Source: CAYSXY01 sp964435165 (GTDB taxonomy: Bacteria; Pseudomonadota; Alphaproteobacteria; Rickettsiales; RI-342). From it: a DNA stretch of 12,093 nucleotides. The stretch spans positions 1-12,093 of the forward strand of contig CAYSXY010000056.1 in assembly GCA_964435165.1 (NCBI GenBank). Direction: 5' to 3'. A model generated the notes under the pieces. That model saw nothing but the letters and a program-made list of their open reading frames with translations, had not been told where the DNA came from and did no database searches. A program made the position numbers and the translations under genes. Below are positions 6,378 through 12,093 of the stretch, piece by piece (position 1 is the stretch's first letter; the number at the start of each line of letters is the position of its first letter).

Positions 6378-8576
6378 ATGAATGTGAGCGAGCCTAAACC
6401 TCATAAACCCATTCTGGTCTATGACTTTTTCCCAAGTGTTCAACGTGGCTCTGACGATAATCGTGATGCATTCTTAAACCGTATTGGCAATATCGGTGCC
6501 ACACATCTGTGGTTTAACCCTTATTCTGCCCCTGATTTGGTAATGGGTGACAGAAATGGAAATGACAGGCTTCGCCCCACACAACCCGGCAATGATCTCG
6601 CCACACATAACCGCTGGGCAACAGATGCGGAAGATAAGCACTCACTTGTAGGTAGCCTCTATGGCACGGTTTTTTTGCCAGGAACAACGGTTGAAGATGA
6701 GTGGCACCCGGCGTTGCAGGAGCAGTTTGAAAATGCCGTAGAGACGTATGGTATTCCCAATGGTGTACAACGCACAGCATTTGCCAATTACTTCCAACAA
6801 TATGTGGACTATCTGCAAGATTATGTACAAGGCCAACTTGAACTGGACGACACCGAGTTTGCGGCTCTCGTTGCACATGTATTCAGCTACATCTCACCAG
6901 AAGAGAGCCTTCCTGACTTCCAAACCACGATGGAAGATTTTAATGCTGTGCAAAGGCATTTTGCAAAACATATGCAACAACATTTTCATGAAGGAGAACA
7001 AGGAGCCGCACAATGGTTTGGGCAGTGGGCACGCAGCCATGATGTACGGCAGTTCACACCCGGTGTGAACATTCAGGAAACGATCAATGATTGGAATGTC
7101 CAGGCTGCAAACCGTGAAATGACGGTGATGAACGATCTGGTACTCAACCATGTCTCGGTTGCTCACCCATGGGCCGTAGCAGAACGTGCGGTTGTGGATT
7201 ACTTACGACCAGACCCAAAAAAACCTGATATCTCGTTTGATTGGGATACAGGACGACATAATGAACATGGACAGCCCTATGCAGTGGTTGATGCGATTCC
7301 AGTACATAGCGGCAAGATATTCCGACCATTAACAGCTCTAGGACAGGTACCGCAAGGAGAAGAAAATGAAGGGCTTTTACGCCCCTATTTCCATAAAGAA
7401 GACAATGGGCCAGAATGGAATGATGTACAAGAATTCAGGTGGGAGCAGGAAGGCCATGCGCGAGTATTCCTCACTAAAAAATTTCAGGGCGTGATTAGCC
7501 ATTTTATCGGTGAAGGAGCACGTGGCATCCGTGTTGACGCAGCCTATAAAATGCCAAATGCAGTATATAAAGCATTCATGCAGCACATTCGTCATGAACA
7601 TCCTGATATGTTTGAAGACTCTACAAAGAGTGAACATACAGCATCACCGTTCACCCTCTTGATGGAAACAGTTGGCGGCCCACACGATCAGATTTCAAGT
7701 GCTCTAGGCGGAGAAAAAATAAATCACCATGGCCAACACAACCCAAATAATTTGGCAAATATAGGTGGCGATGACATTTCCGTCATCGCCATGGAAAGTA
7801 TCGGTCACTGGGAGTGGCAGGATAATGCGGATATGAGGTGGGTAGAGGAGGAACAACGTTTTCTGGCTGATGTAGCCGATGGCACCGTTGCTTATGCACT
7901 CTCTCACGACAGTCGATCATTCTATGATGGCTATCACCATTTGTTGCTGAATACTGAATTGTTCGCACCGGATACGCGCCAGGAGTTGGAAGCTCGAATG
8001 ATGCAGCATTTTGCGATGACGCTATTAGGTGGTGGAAATGTAGGCAGTATGATTGTCGCCGGGCAGTGGAACCATCTATTCGACAAATTTGGCACATGGC
8101 GACCCGTCGCGCTTGGTGCAGATGGAGAACCAGACCATCACATTGACGAGAAAGGGGTGCTTCAGGATAGACGTTTTAGAGAAAGCGAGCGCCCTGATTT
8201 TACGACATTCCTTACCAATCTGATGCAGGTGAAAGCAAAGTTAGTAGCAGAAGGGGCATATGAAGAAAATTTTCACGTACACGACTTTGATTATGATATC
8301 CAACCCGTACAGGCTGATGGTGAGTCTGTGAAGCTTCACATGTTCCAATTTCGTTCAGAAGACACTGAATTTATTGTAGCTGTTTCTGACGATATTAATG
8401 CAAGGATTGATCCAGACACATTGCAGCAATTAATTGAACAACAATGGCAAGCGAGTGCGCGCCAACAAGCGGTTGAACTGGAAGCAATCAGCAGCAGGGA
8501 AGATTGCCGTAACTGCCCGGATATCTATTTCATTGCAATAGTTGACGAAAGCGAAAAGATACAATCCGAGCGTTAA
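6378..8576 (+). CDS. GH13 (alpha-amylase superfamily) enzyme, GlgE-like motifs
   Basis: This large cytoplasmic protein has no signal peptide. With residues counted from GTG 6375 (733 codons), four GH13 regions can be read: region I VMNDLVLNHV (Asp254, Asn258, His259), region II GIRVDAAYK (nucleophile Asp388), region III LLMETVGG (acid/base Glu431) and region IV ALSHDS (Asp512). The catalytic triad is therefore intact. The text after region I (HPWAV, then DPKKPDISFDWD) and the SHDS form of region IV resemble GlgE-type maltosyltransferases more than ordinary amylases. An unusual helical insertion of about 130 residues (105-240) separates the first barrel strand from region I. Substrate and direction are unknown: glycosidase, transglycosidase or phosphorylase-like activity all remain open. 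No other glycogen genes are nearby. Starts at GTG 6375, ATG 6378 and GTG 6384 are in frame; AAAGG (6371-6375) is best spaced for GTG 6384. Confidence 0.85.
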   Translation: MNVSEPKPHKPILVYDFFPSVQRGSDDNRDAFLNRIGNIGATHLWFNPYSAPDLVMGDRNGNDRLRPTQPGNDLATHNRWATDAEDKHSLVGSLYGTVFLPGTTVEDEWHPALQEQFENAVETYGIPNGVQRTAFANYFQQYVDYLQDYVQGQLELDDTEFAALVAHVFSYISPEESLPDFQTTMEDFNAVQRHFAKHMQQHFHEGEQGAAQWFGQWARSHDVRQFTPGVNIQETINDWNVQAANREMTVMNDLVLNHVSVAHPWAVAERAVVDYLRPDPKKPDISFDWDTGRHNEHGQPYAVVDAIPVHSGKIFRPLTALGQVPQGEENEGLLRPYFHKEDNGPEWNDVQEFRWEQEGHARVFLTKKFQGVISHFIGEGARGIRVDAAYKMPNAVYKAFMQHIRHEHPDMFEDSTKSEHTASPFTLLMETVGGPHDQISSALGGEKINHHGQHNPNNLANIGGDDISVIAMESIGHWEWQDNADMRWVEEEQRFLADVADGTVAYALSHDSRSFYDGYHHLLLNTELFAPDTRQELEARMMQHFAMTLLGGGNVGSMIVAGQWNHLFDKFGTWRPVALGADGEPDHHIDEKGVLQDRRFRESERPDFTTFLTNLMQVKAKLVAEGAYEENFHVHDFDYDIQPVQADGESVKLHMFQFRSEDTEFIVAVSDDINARIDPDTLQQLIEQQWQASARQQAVELEAISSREDCRNCPDIYFIAIVDESEKIQSER

Positions 8577-8606
8577 ACATATAATAGCCAAATATTATAT
8601 GTTTAA
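8573..8606. terminator. Perfect 14-bp hairpin between convergent genes
   Basis: TTAAACATATAATA (8573-8586) and TATTATATGTTTAA (8593-8606) are perfectly complementary around a 6-base loop. The left arm contains the GH13 stop codon. It lies between two convergent genes and could act in both directions, but the stem is almost all A/U, unlike a classical intrinsic terminator. The structure is certain; the terminator role is inferred. Confidence 0.65.
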
Positions 8607-8621
8607 TTATAGAGTATAGAA

Positions 8622-8942
8622 TTATCGCATAACAAGATTAGGGTTTCTCACATCTTCTCGTAACCATGCATCTTTAAGATCAGCAGCTTGTTTTACCGAG
8701 CCATCACCAAAAATTAGCTCCAACTGAGTATTCACATTAGTCAATACTCTCTTGTGCCATGCCACCGCATTTTTATCCAATTCAACATCGGGAAACATGT
8801 CGTGTGCCATATAGTCACTCATCCGGTAGCTGAATACTTCCTTAGGTGCAATATGATATGAGTTCCTATTATCAAACTCAATATCTCTCGTAAGACTATC
8901 GACAAAATGTGTAAACTCATGCCCCCCAGACAGCATGATCAA
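8622..8942 (-). CDS. HExxH metallopeptidase-like domain (downstream frame)
   Basis: This 106-codon frame carries GGHEFTHFVDSL, a zinc-peptidase HExxH motif, only eight residues after its first possible start (TTG 8942, next ATG 8936). About 23 residues after HExxH there is KEVFSY, suited to supply the third zinc ligand (Glu35 here) of a gluzincin-type site. The family was not recognised. The motif is too close to the N-terminus for an independent zinc-peptidase domain. The frame remains open further upstream and reads RKTNHPDRLSYRE immediately before the TTG, which looks like natural protein and continues the upstream frame after a -1 shift at 8981-8987. It is therefore best read as the 3' part of one gene spanning 8622-9370 (249 residues if shifted; HExxH then at 151-155). 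Re-initiation at the overlapping TTGA is the alternative. Confidence 0.7.
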   Translation of the reverse strand: MIMLSGGHEFTHFVDSLTRDIEFDNRNSYHIAPKEVFSYRMSDYMAHDMFPDVELDKNAVAWHKRVLTNVNTQLELIFGDGSVKQAADLKDAWLREDVRNPNLVMR

Positions 8943-8987
8943 CTCTCTATAGCTGAGCCTGTCTGGGTGATTGGTCTTGCGAAAAAA
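8925..8987 (-). promoter_or_regulatory. Candidate -1 ribosomal frameshift signal (slippery heptamer plus stem-loop)
   Basis: On the minus strand the heptamer T TTT TTC (8987 down to 8981) is in the X XXY YYZ register of the upstream frame. Thirteen bases later a perfect 9-bp stem begins: CCCAGACAG (8967-8959) pairs with CTGTCTGGG (8933-8925) around a 25-base loop that contains the zero-frame stop TGA (8941-8939). Loop bases CTCA could also pair with TGAG just after the stem, a possible pseudoknot. The 13-base spacer is longer than the usual 5-9. Alternatively, this is a homopolymer indel or sequencing error. Confidence 0.5.
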
Positions 8988-9370
8988 ACTATGCCTTGGG
9001 TAACGAAATTGAGGCGGCTCGGAAATTGTTCTATGTGTTCTATTACCCCTTTTAGAGGAAATCCAATACGTATATTCCCGTTATCAAAATCTCCGATGTA
9101 ATAAGGCCTTTGCTCTTCACGATCATAGGTAAAATCAGGCACCCAATGCCTTATCGCACCGCCAAGATGCTCAAATTGTGCTGCCACCCATATCATGCCA
9201 GCAGCAAAATCACCGGCTAATATTCTAAGTGAGTCAGGATTTAATCCGTGTTCTTCTGCAACATATTGTGATTGTTCAACAAATGCGTCCAGTTTTTCTA
9301 ATAGCGGGTAAAAATCTGGATTGCGCTCTAATTGTTCTCTTGCTTCTTTCAACTGCCCTTCACCGCGCAT
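8939..9370 (-). CDS. N-terminal part of the split HExxH protein (upstream frame)
   Basis: This 143-codon frame starts at ATG 9370 with AAAGG (minus strand, complement of 9379-9383) nine bases upstream. It opens with a charged helical segment (QLKEAREQLERNPDFYPLLEKLDAFVEQSQ), then LRILAGDFAAGMIWVAAQFEHLG, then an alternating segment with aromatic residues to NFVTQGIVFF. I know no family for it. After GIVFF (residues 126-130) the frame continues for only 13 residues (ARPITQTGSAIES), while the -1 frame from the same point runs into the HExxH domain. Codons 128-130 are GTT TTT TTC, making a U UUU UUC heptamer. The gene may therefore give a 143-residue short product and a 249-residue frameshifted product, or it may carry a one-base deletion in an 8-T run. 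It converges with the GH13-like gene. Confidence 0.65.
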   Translation of the reverse strand: MRGEGQLKEAREQLERNPDFYPLLEKLDAFVEQSQYVAEEHGLNPDSLRILAGDFAAGMIWVAAQFEHLGGAIRHWVPDFTYDREEQRPYYIGDFDNGNIRIGFPLKGVIEHIEQFPSRLNFVTQGIVFFARPITQTGSAIES

Positions 9371-9481
9371 TACAACAACCTTTACGTTTCTATATAAAAA
9401 ATATACTCCACATTTCTGCGAACTAAATCATGCAGCTCTTTTTCATTATTTTCCATTAGCTTCACCATGAGCGATTAAACA

Positions 9482-9499
9482 ATGATGATCAATCATCAT
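9482..9499. repeat. 18-bp dyad in the gene-poor interval
   Basis: The arms ATGATGAT and ATCATCAT are separated by CA. Flanking ACA and TTGT extend the symmetry imperfectly. It lies about 110 bp upstream of the split HExxH gene on that gene's strand, so it could be an operator site, but nothing else shows a function. Confidence 0.45.
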
Positions 9500-9780
9500 A
9501 TTGTAAATCGGTAATTTAATGAGTGGCGTACTCAGACGATGACTTTGGGTAATTTAGGTATTTGCATGTAATAATGCACGAACATTCTTTATGATACCTG
9601 CCCGGAACTAGAACCGAAACTCTAGGAAAACAGCCATCATCTAACCTGCTATATTCTTGGTGAAAATTTGCGCGAACAATAAAGGCAGGTTTTTCAAAGG
9701 ATGGTGCCAGAATAGGACATGCTCGCAAGGAATCGTTAATTCCCGCTGCGCGTCAAATCCTAGGTTCGAGAAGCTTTCAT

Positions 9781-9822
9781 ACCACCTTATAGAGAGGCCC
9801 AATAGCCTCTCTATAAGGTGGT
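9781..9822. repeat. Perfect 18-bp inverted repeat at the cassette's left border
   Basis: ACCACCTTATAGAGAGGC (9781-9798) and GCCTCTCTATAAGGTGGT (9805-9822) are perfectly complementary with a 6-base loop, far beyond chance. The last four bases of the right arm (TGGT) are also the first four of the 33-bp direct repeat. There is no T-run on either side, so it is not an ordinary intrinsic terminator. It may be a processed stem, a recombination site or the end of a small element. Confidence 0.9.
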
Positions 9823-9851
9823 GCTCCGACGCGGACGAAACTCGAACCGCT
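9819..9851. repeat. Left copy of 33-bp direct repeat (tRNA 3'-end-like)
   Basis: This copy matches 11153-11185 at 32 of 33 positions (G9834 versus A11168). Read on the minus strand it ends in TCGGAGC-A-CCA preceded by a GGTTCGAGT block, as in the acceptor arm and T-loop of a tRNA. A GCGG/CCGC T-stem can form only around a 12-base rather than a 7-base loop. No remaining tRNA body adjoins it, so it is not a tRNA gene. Confidence 0.85.
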
Positions 9852-9916
9852 TAAATGAATTTCTGATAGCATTTCGTGAGTGGATGGTAATTTTTAGCTC
9901 TGGAAATATATGAACA

Positions 9917-9947
9917 TATAATATATTATAAGAATAATTTCTTATAA
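9917..9947 (+). promoter_or_regulatory. Putative promoter and operator of the AAA ATPase gene
   Basis: A perfect TATAAT (9917-9922) lies within the palindrome TATAATATATTATA (9917-9930). The matching -35 position (TTAGCT, 9894-9899) is weak. Just downstream, TTATAAGAA (9926-9934) and TTCTTATAA (9939-9947) form a perfect dyad with a TAAT spacer, covering the expected start site near 9929. A repressor binding there would block initiation. The function is inferred from layout. Confidence 0.45.
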
Positions 9948-9967
9948 CCTCACATAAGTTTTTATAT

Positions 9968-11152
9968 ATGGATCCCGTAAGAAATCCCTTTGTACCTGGC
10001 GCGGGAAGTCAGCCAAGAGAGTTGGCAGGCCGCGAAAATATTATTGAAGCTGCAAATATTGCCTTGCAACGTATTCTGCTGGGCAGGCATAGTAAGTCGC
10101 AGATCCTGCTCGGCTTGCGTGGTACAGGTAAAACAGTGCTTCTAAGAAAAATAGCGACTATGGCAGAAGATCATGGGTATCTATGCTCATTTATAGAGGC
10201 GCCTGAAGACAGAAAGCTGGTGGATTCCTTATATCCAAAAGTGCAGCAAGTGCTGCGAAAATTGTCATTGGTTGAAAGCGCAAAGGCTGGAAGCTACGCA
10301 GCGATGAGAACATTGCGTTCCTTTGCCGCTGCCTTCAAAATTTCTATGGGTGACGTCTCTGTGTCCGTTGATCCGGAAGAAGGAAGCGGTGACAGTGGCA
10401 TATTAGAGTTCGACTTGACTGATTTGTTTGAGAGAATTGGACTAGCAGCAAAAGCAGCAGGAAAGGGTTGGATACTGCTCATTGATGAAGTGCAATATTT
10501 ATCAAAAACAGAGCTTTCAGCGCTCATTGTGGCTATCCACCATGCAAATCAGAAGAATTTACCAATTATATTTTTTGGAGCAGGCCTCCCCCAGGTTGCC
10601 GCCTTATCAGGCGATGCAAAATCCTATGCAGAAAGACTCTTTGATTACCCCCCTGTCGGTCCTTTAGACGACACATCTGCTGAAATGGCGATATGCGGCC
10701 CCATCTCATCGGAAGAAGAGTCGATAGAAGAAGGCGCCGTACAAGAAATTATTAGCCGTACAGAAGGTTATCCATTCTTCCTACAGGAATGGGGATATCA
10801 AGCGTGGAATATTGCTAGCCATTCTCCCATTAAAAAGCAGAATGTGATAGATGCAACGCCACAGGCGCTAAGCCGGCTTGATGAAAGTTTTTTTCGCGTT
10901 CGTTTTGATAGGCTCACACCGAAGCAAAGGGAATATGTGTTTGCTATGGCAAGCCTCGGAAAGGGCCCCTATAGGTCTGCGGATGTGGCGGAGGTAATGG
11001 GAAAAGAAATGCAGAAACTTGGTACTTTTAGAAAGGACATCATACAAAAAGGCATGATTTACAGTCCCGCATACGGAGACATTGCCTTTACAGTGCCTAT
11101 GTTTGAGGAATTTCTCAATCGACTAAAAAACAAGCAGAGTAAATTGCCTTAA
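9968..11152 (+). CDS. AAA-type ATP-binding protein (ATPase with C-terminal winged-helix-like region)
   Basis: This 394-residue protein belongs to a widespread but functionally uncharacterised ATPase family that starts with MDPVRNPF.PGAG..P.ELAGR. Walker A is GLRGTGKT (49-56). Walker B is ILLIDEVQ with Asp173 and Glu174. LPIIFFGAGLPQ (about 195-206) is in the position of a sensor strand. The lid follows (about 215-285). The C-terminal part, with the family phrase IIQKGMIYSPAYGDIAFTVPMFEEF, resembles a winged helix, as in Orc1/Cdc6-like and STAND-type ATPases. No Shine-Dalgarno sequence precedes ATG 9968; the leader is nearly all A/T, but the start matches the family N-terminus. Roles in DNA transactions or mobile-element maintenance have been guessed for such ATPases; none is shown here. 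It is flanked by 33-bp repeats and stands alone, without a partner gene. Confidence 0.9.
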   Translation: MDPVRNPFVPGAGSQPRELAGRENIIEAANIALQRILLGRHSKSQILLGLRGTGKTVLLRKIATMAEDHGYLCSFIEAPEDRKLVDSLYPKVQQVLRKLSLVESAKAGSYAAMRTLRSFAAAFKISMGDVSVSVDPEEGSGDSGILEFDLTDLFERIGLAAKAAGKGWILLIDEVQYLSKTELSALIVAIHHANQKNLPIIFFGAGLPQVAALSGDAKSYAERLFDYPPVGPLDDTSAEMAICGPISSEEESIEEGAVQEIISRTEGYPFFLQEWGYQAWNIASHSPIKKQNVIDATPQALSRLDESFFRVRFDRLTPKQREYVFAMASLGKGPYRSADVAEVMGKEMQKLGTFRKDIIQKGMIYSPAYGDIAFTVPMFEEFLNRLKNKQSKLP

Positions 11153-11185
11153 TGGTGCTCCGACGCGAACGAAACTCGAACCGCT
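11153..11185. repeat. Right copy of 33-bp direct repeat (tRNA 3'-end-like)
   Basis: It is the partner of 9819-9851, with one substitution. It begins directly after the TAA of the ATPase gene. Sequence beyond the repeat on either side differs between the two copies, so the shared boundary is sharp, as expected of attachment-type or target repeats. Confidence 0.85.
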
Positions 11186-11213
11186 GGGAGCAATTCATCA
11201 ATGCGTTACAGGA

Positions 11214-11240
11214 GGGGGCGATCATCTTCAAGTCGCCCCC
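11214..11240. terminator. GC-rich hairpin between the ATPase and membrane protein genes
   Basis: GGGGGCGA (11214-11221) and TCGCCCCC (11233-11240) form a perfect 8-bp, very GC-rich stem around an 11-base loop. It lies between convergent genes, so a terminator role is plausible. No T-run follows on either strand, which argues against classical intrinsic termination. Confidence 0.45.
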
Positions 11241-11347
11241 GGCTCTGGAAGGAAAATATCTCGCAGGCAGTGGGGGTATAGAAAAGCGTGCCATAATATA
11301 GTCCACATACAAGCGACTATACCGCAATGCCATAGAATGAGAGCTGG

Positions 11348-11965
11348 TTATGCGGATGTCTGCCCAAACAAACGTTTCAGCAAATAATGGCTTGGCAAAT
11401 AAACGCAAATGATTAGCCCCAGCGTGAGAAGTAGCAGATACATATGTGCCGAAAGAATGCCCGCCAGCCATTCTGGGCGAAACACCCAATTGATATTATC
11501 TTCCTTCTCACTTACCAGGCGCGTCAGAGGAATAACGGCTAGCAGTAAACCGCTTTGGCAATAGATGGCACGCGTATCATACCCTATTTTCCATAACACA
11601 TAGAGGATCACTAAGGGCATAGGAAAATGAAATAGAGACAGGCCTCGCAGCCATAGCGGCAGCGACGGATCAAACATGTAGGCCGCAAGATCGGTTATCA
11701 TGCCGCCGGTGAGAAAACTGAGCATCCACACTGCTTCCAGCAATAGGACACTAACAGCCATCATACTGGAAATAAGTCGGTTTTCCAGCCAGAGCGCGGG
11801 CACCATGGCCAAAAGTGCAATATCAGAGAACCATAAAAAATTCTCCGGTCCGTATTCACGCCAGTAAAAAGGCACAATCACACACACTATTGCCGTGTAG
11901 GTAATTTTCAGCCACAGCGGAATATTTTTGCACCCTGTACCGCAACTATATGAAGCCTGAACCAT
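11348..11965 (-). CDS. Multi-pass integral membrane protein of unknown function
   Basis: I do not recognise a named function. The 205-residue product contains about six hydrophobic membrane-spanning stretches, among them KITYTAIVCVIVPFYW (about 20-35), FSDIALLAMVPALWLE (46-61), MMAVSVLLLEAVWMLSFL (68-85), FPMPLVILYVLWKIGY (113-128), SGLLLAVIPLTRLV (137-150) and YLLLLTLGLIICVYLPSHYLL (175-195), with a basic C-terminus. YGPENFLWFSDIALL resembles a motif seen in uncharacterised bacterial membrane proteins. ATG 11965 is supported by GAGGTG about five bases upstream on the minus strand. Three cysteines (C8, C12, and one near 134) are probably incidental. It converges with the ATPase gene; no operon partner lies within the window. 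Confidence 0.85.
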   Translation of the reverse strand: MVQASYSCGTGCKNIPLWLKITYTAIVCVIVPFYWREYGPENFLWFSDIALLAMVPALWLENRLISSMMAVSVLLLEAVWMLSFLTGGMITDLAAYMFDPSLPLWLRGLSLFHFPMPLVILYVLWKIGYDTRAIYCQSGLLLAVIPLTRLVSEKEDNINWVFRPEWLAGILSAHMYLLLLTLGLIICVYLPSHYLLKRLFGQTSA

Positions 11966-12093
11966 GTAGCACCTCTAGGACAACCATGCATAAAAGGGCA
12001 ATTAAATTCTTGAGCTATCAGGCAAGGGGCTGGTGAATTCTAGATCAGACTTTTAATACAAAAGAAGGGGCTGGCATAGAAGTTAATTTTGAT

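Larger units (their letters stand above)
9371..9967. other. Gene-poor interval rich in palindromes
   Basis: No convincing gene lies in these 597 bases. They contain an 18-bp dyad at 9482-9499, a long hairpin at 9781-9822, one copy of the 33-bp repeat at 9819-9851 and the ATPase promoter/operator region at 9917-9947. A 70-codon minus-strand frame (9516-9728) exists, but its start, codon pattern and composition give no support. The stretch has the look of an accessory junction or decayed DNA. Confidence 0.6.
9819..11185 (+). mobile_element. Candidate small cassette: AAA ATPase between direct repeats
   Basis: Two 33-bp direct repeats bound a unit of about 1.33 kb whose only clear gene is the AAA-type ATPase. 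The right repeat starts on the base immediately after that gene's stop codon. The tRNA-3'-end-like repeat resembles attachment sites used by integrative elements, but no integrase or transposase is inside, so movement would need help in trans. A duplicated fragment that flanks the gene by chance is the alternative. Confidence 0.35.

Noticed and set aside
9516..9728. 70-codon minus-strand frame with several cysteines (ECSCIITCKY)
   Set aside because: No Shine-Dalgarno sequence, no recognisable family, and it lies in a palindrome-rich gene-poor stretch; length is within what chance gives.
9819..9851. tRNA gene on the minus strand
   Set aside because: The 3' end looks tRNA-like, but the T-loop is too long and there is no D-arm, anticodon arm or 5' acceptor strand next to either copy.
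9371..9967. CRISPR array or origin of replication in the palindromic interval
   Set aside because: Palindromes are all different with no regular repeat-spacer pattern, and no DnaA-box cluster was seen.
12024..12075. Repeated AAGGGGCTGG, 42 bp apart, at the right edge
   Set aside because: Two 10-base copies without further symmetry or a neighbouring promoter; the context is cut off by the window edge.

Overview
The window reads as an origin-proximal piece of a bacterial chromosome, most likely from an alphaproteobacterium of moderate G+C. The clues are the order priA / small transaldolase / DUF484 protein / xerC, a PpsR (DUF299) regulator next door, and a perfect 18-bp parS centromere palindrome between a putative lipoprotein and ppsR. 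The order or genus cannot be fixed from this sequence alone.

Layout. Positions 104-2299 (minus) hold a complete priA helicase gene, divergent from a three-gene operon (2411-4813, plus): a transaldolase, a DUF484/GAF-like protein and XerC. The junctions are overlapped or coupled, and a sigma70-like promoter lies at 2309-2337. A small tyrosine-rich, probably membrane-anchored protein follows (4924-5238), then parS (5259-5276), then ppsR on the minus strand (5291-6112). This left half is housekeeping and replication/segregation biology: replication restart, dimer resolution, ParB loading, and PEP synthase control.

From about 6113 to 11350 the character changes to accessory. A 262-bp regulatory interval with a dyad, a promoter and a two-copy 21-bp tandem repeat precedes a 733-codon GH13 glycosidase/transglycosidase-like gene that resembles GlgE in several motifs. 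It converges, across a perfect 14-bp hairpin, on a minus-strand gene split into two ORFs. The split falls at an in-frame U UUU UUC slippery heptamer followed by a perfect 9-bp stem-loop. Joined by a -1 shift, the product is a 249-residue HExxH metallopeptidase-like protein. A gene-poor stretch full of palindromes follows. Then comes a 394-codon AAA-type ATPase whose segment is bounded by two 33-bp direct repeats (32/33 identical) that look like the 3' end of a tRNA in antisense, so this may be a small mobile cassette.

The right end (11348-11965, minus) is an uncharacterised multi-pass membrane protein. No complete tRNA, rRNA, CRISPR array or recognised transposase was seen. No full defence or secretion system can be assembled from these genes. 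The most unusual objects are the frameshift-linked metallopeptidase, the repeat-flanked ATPase cassette and the control region of the GH13 gene.
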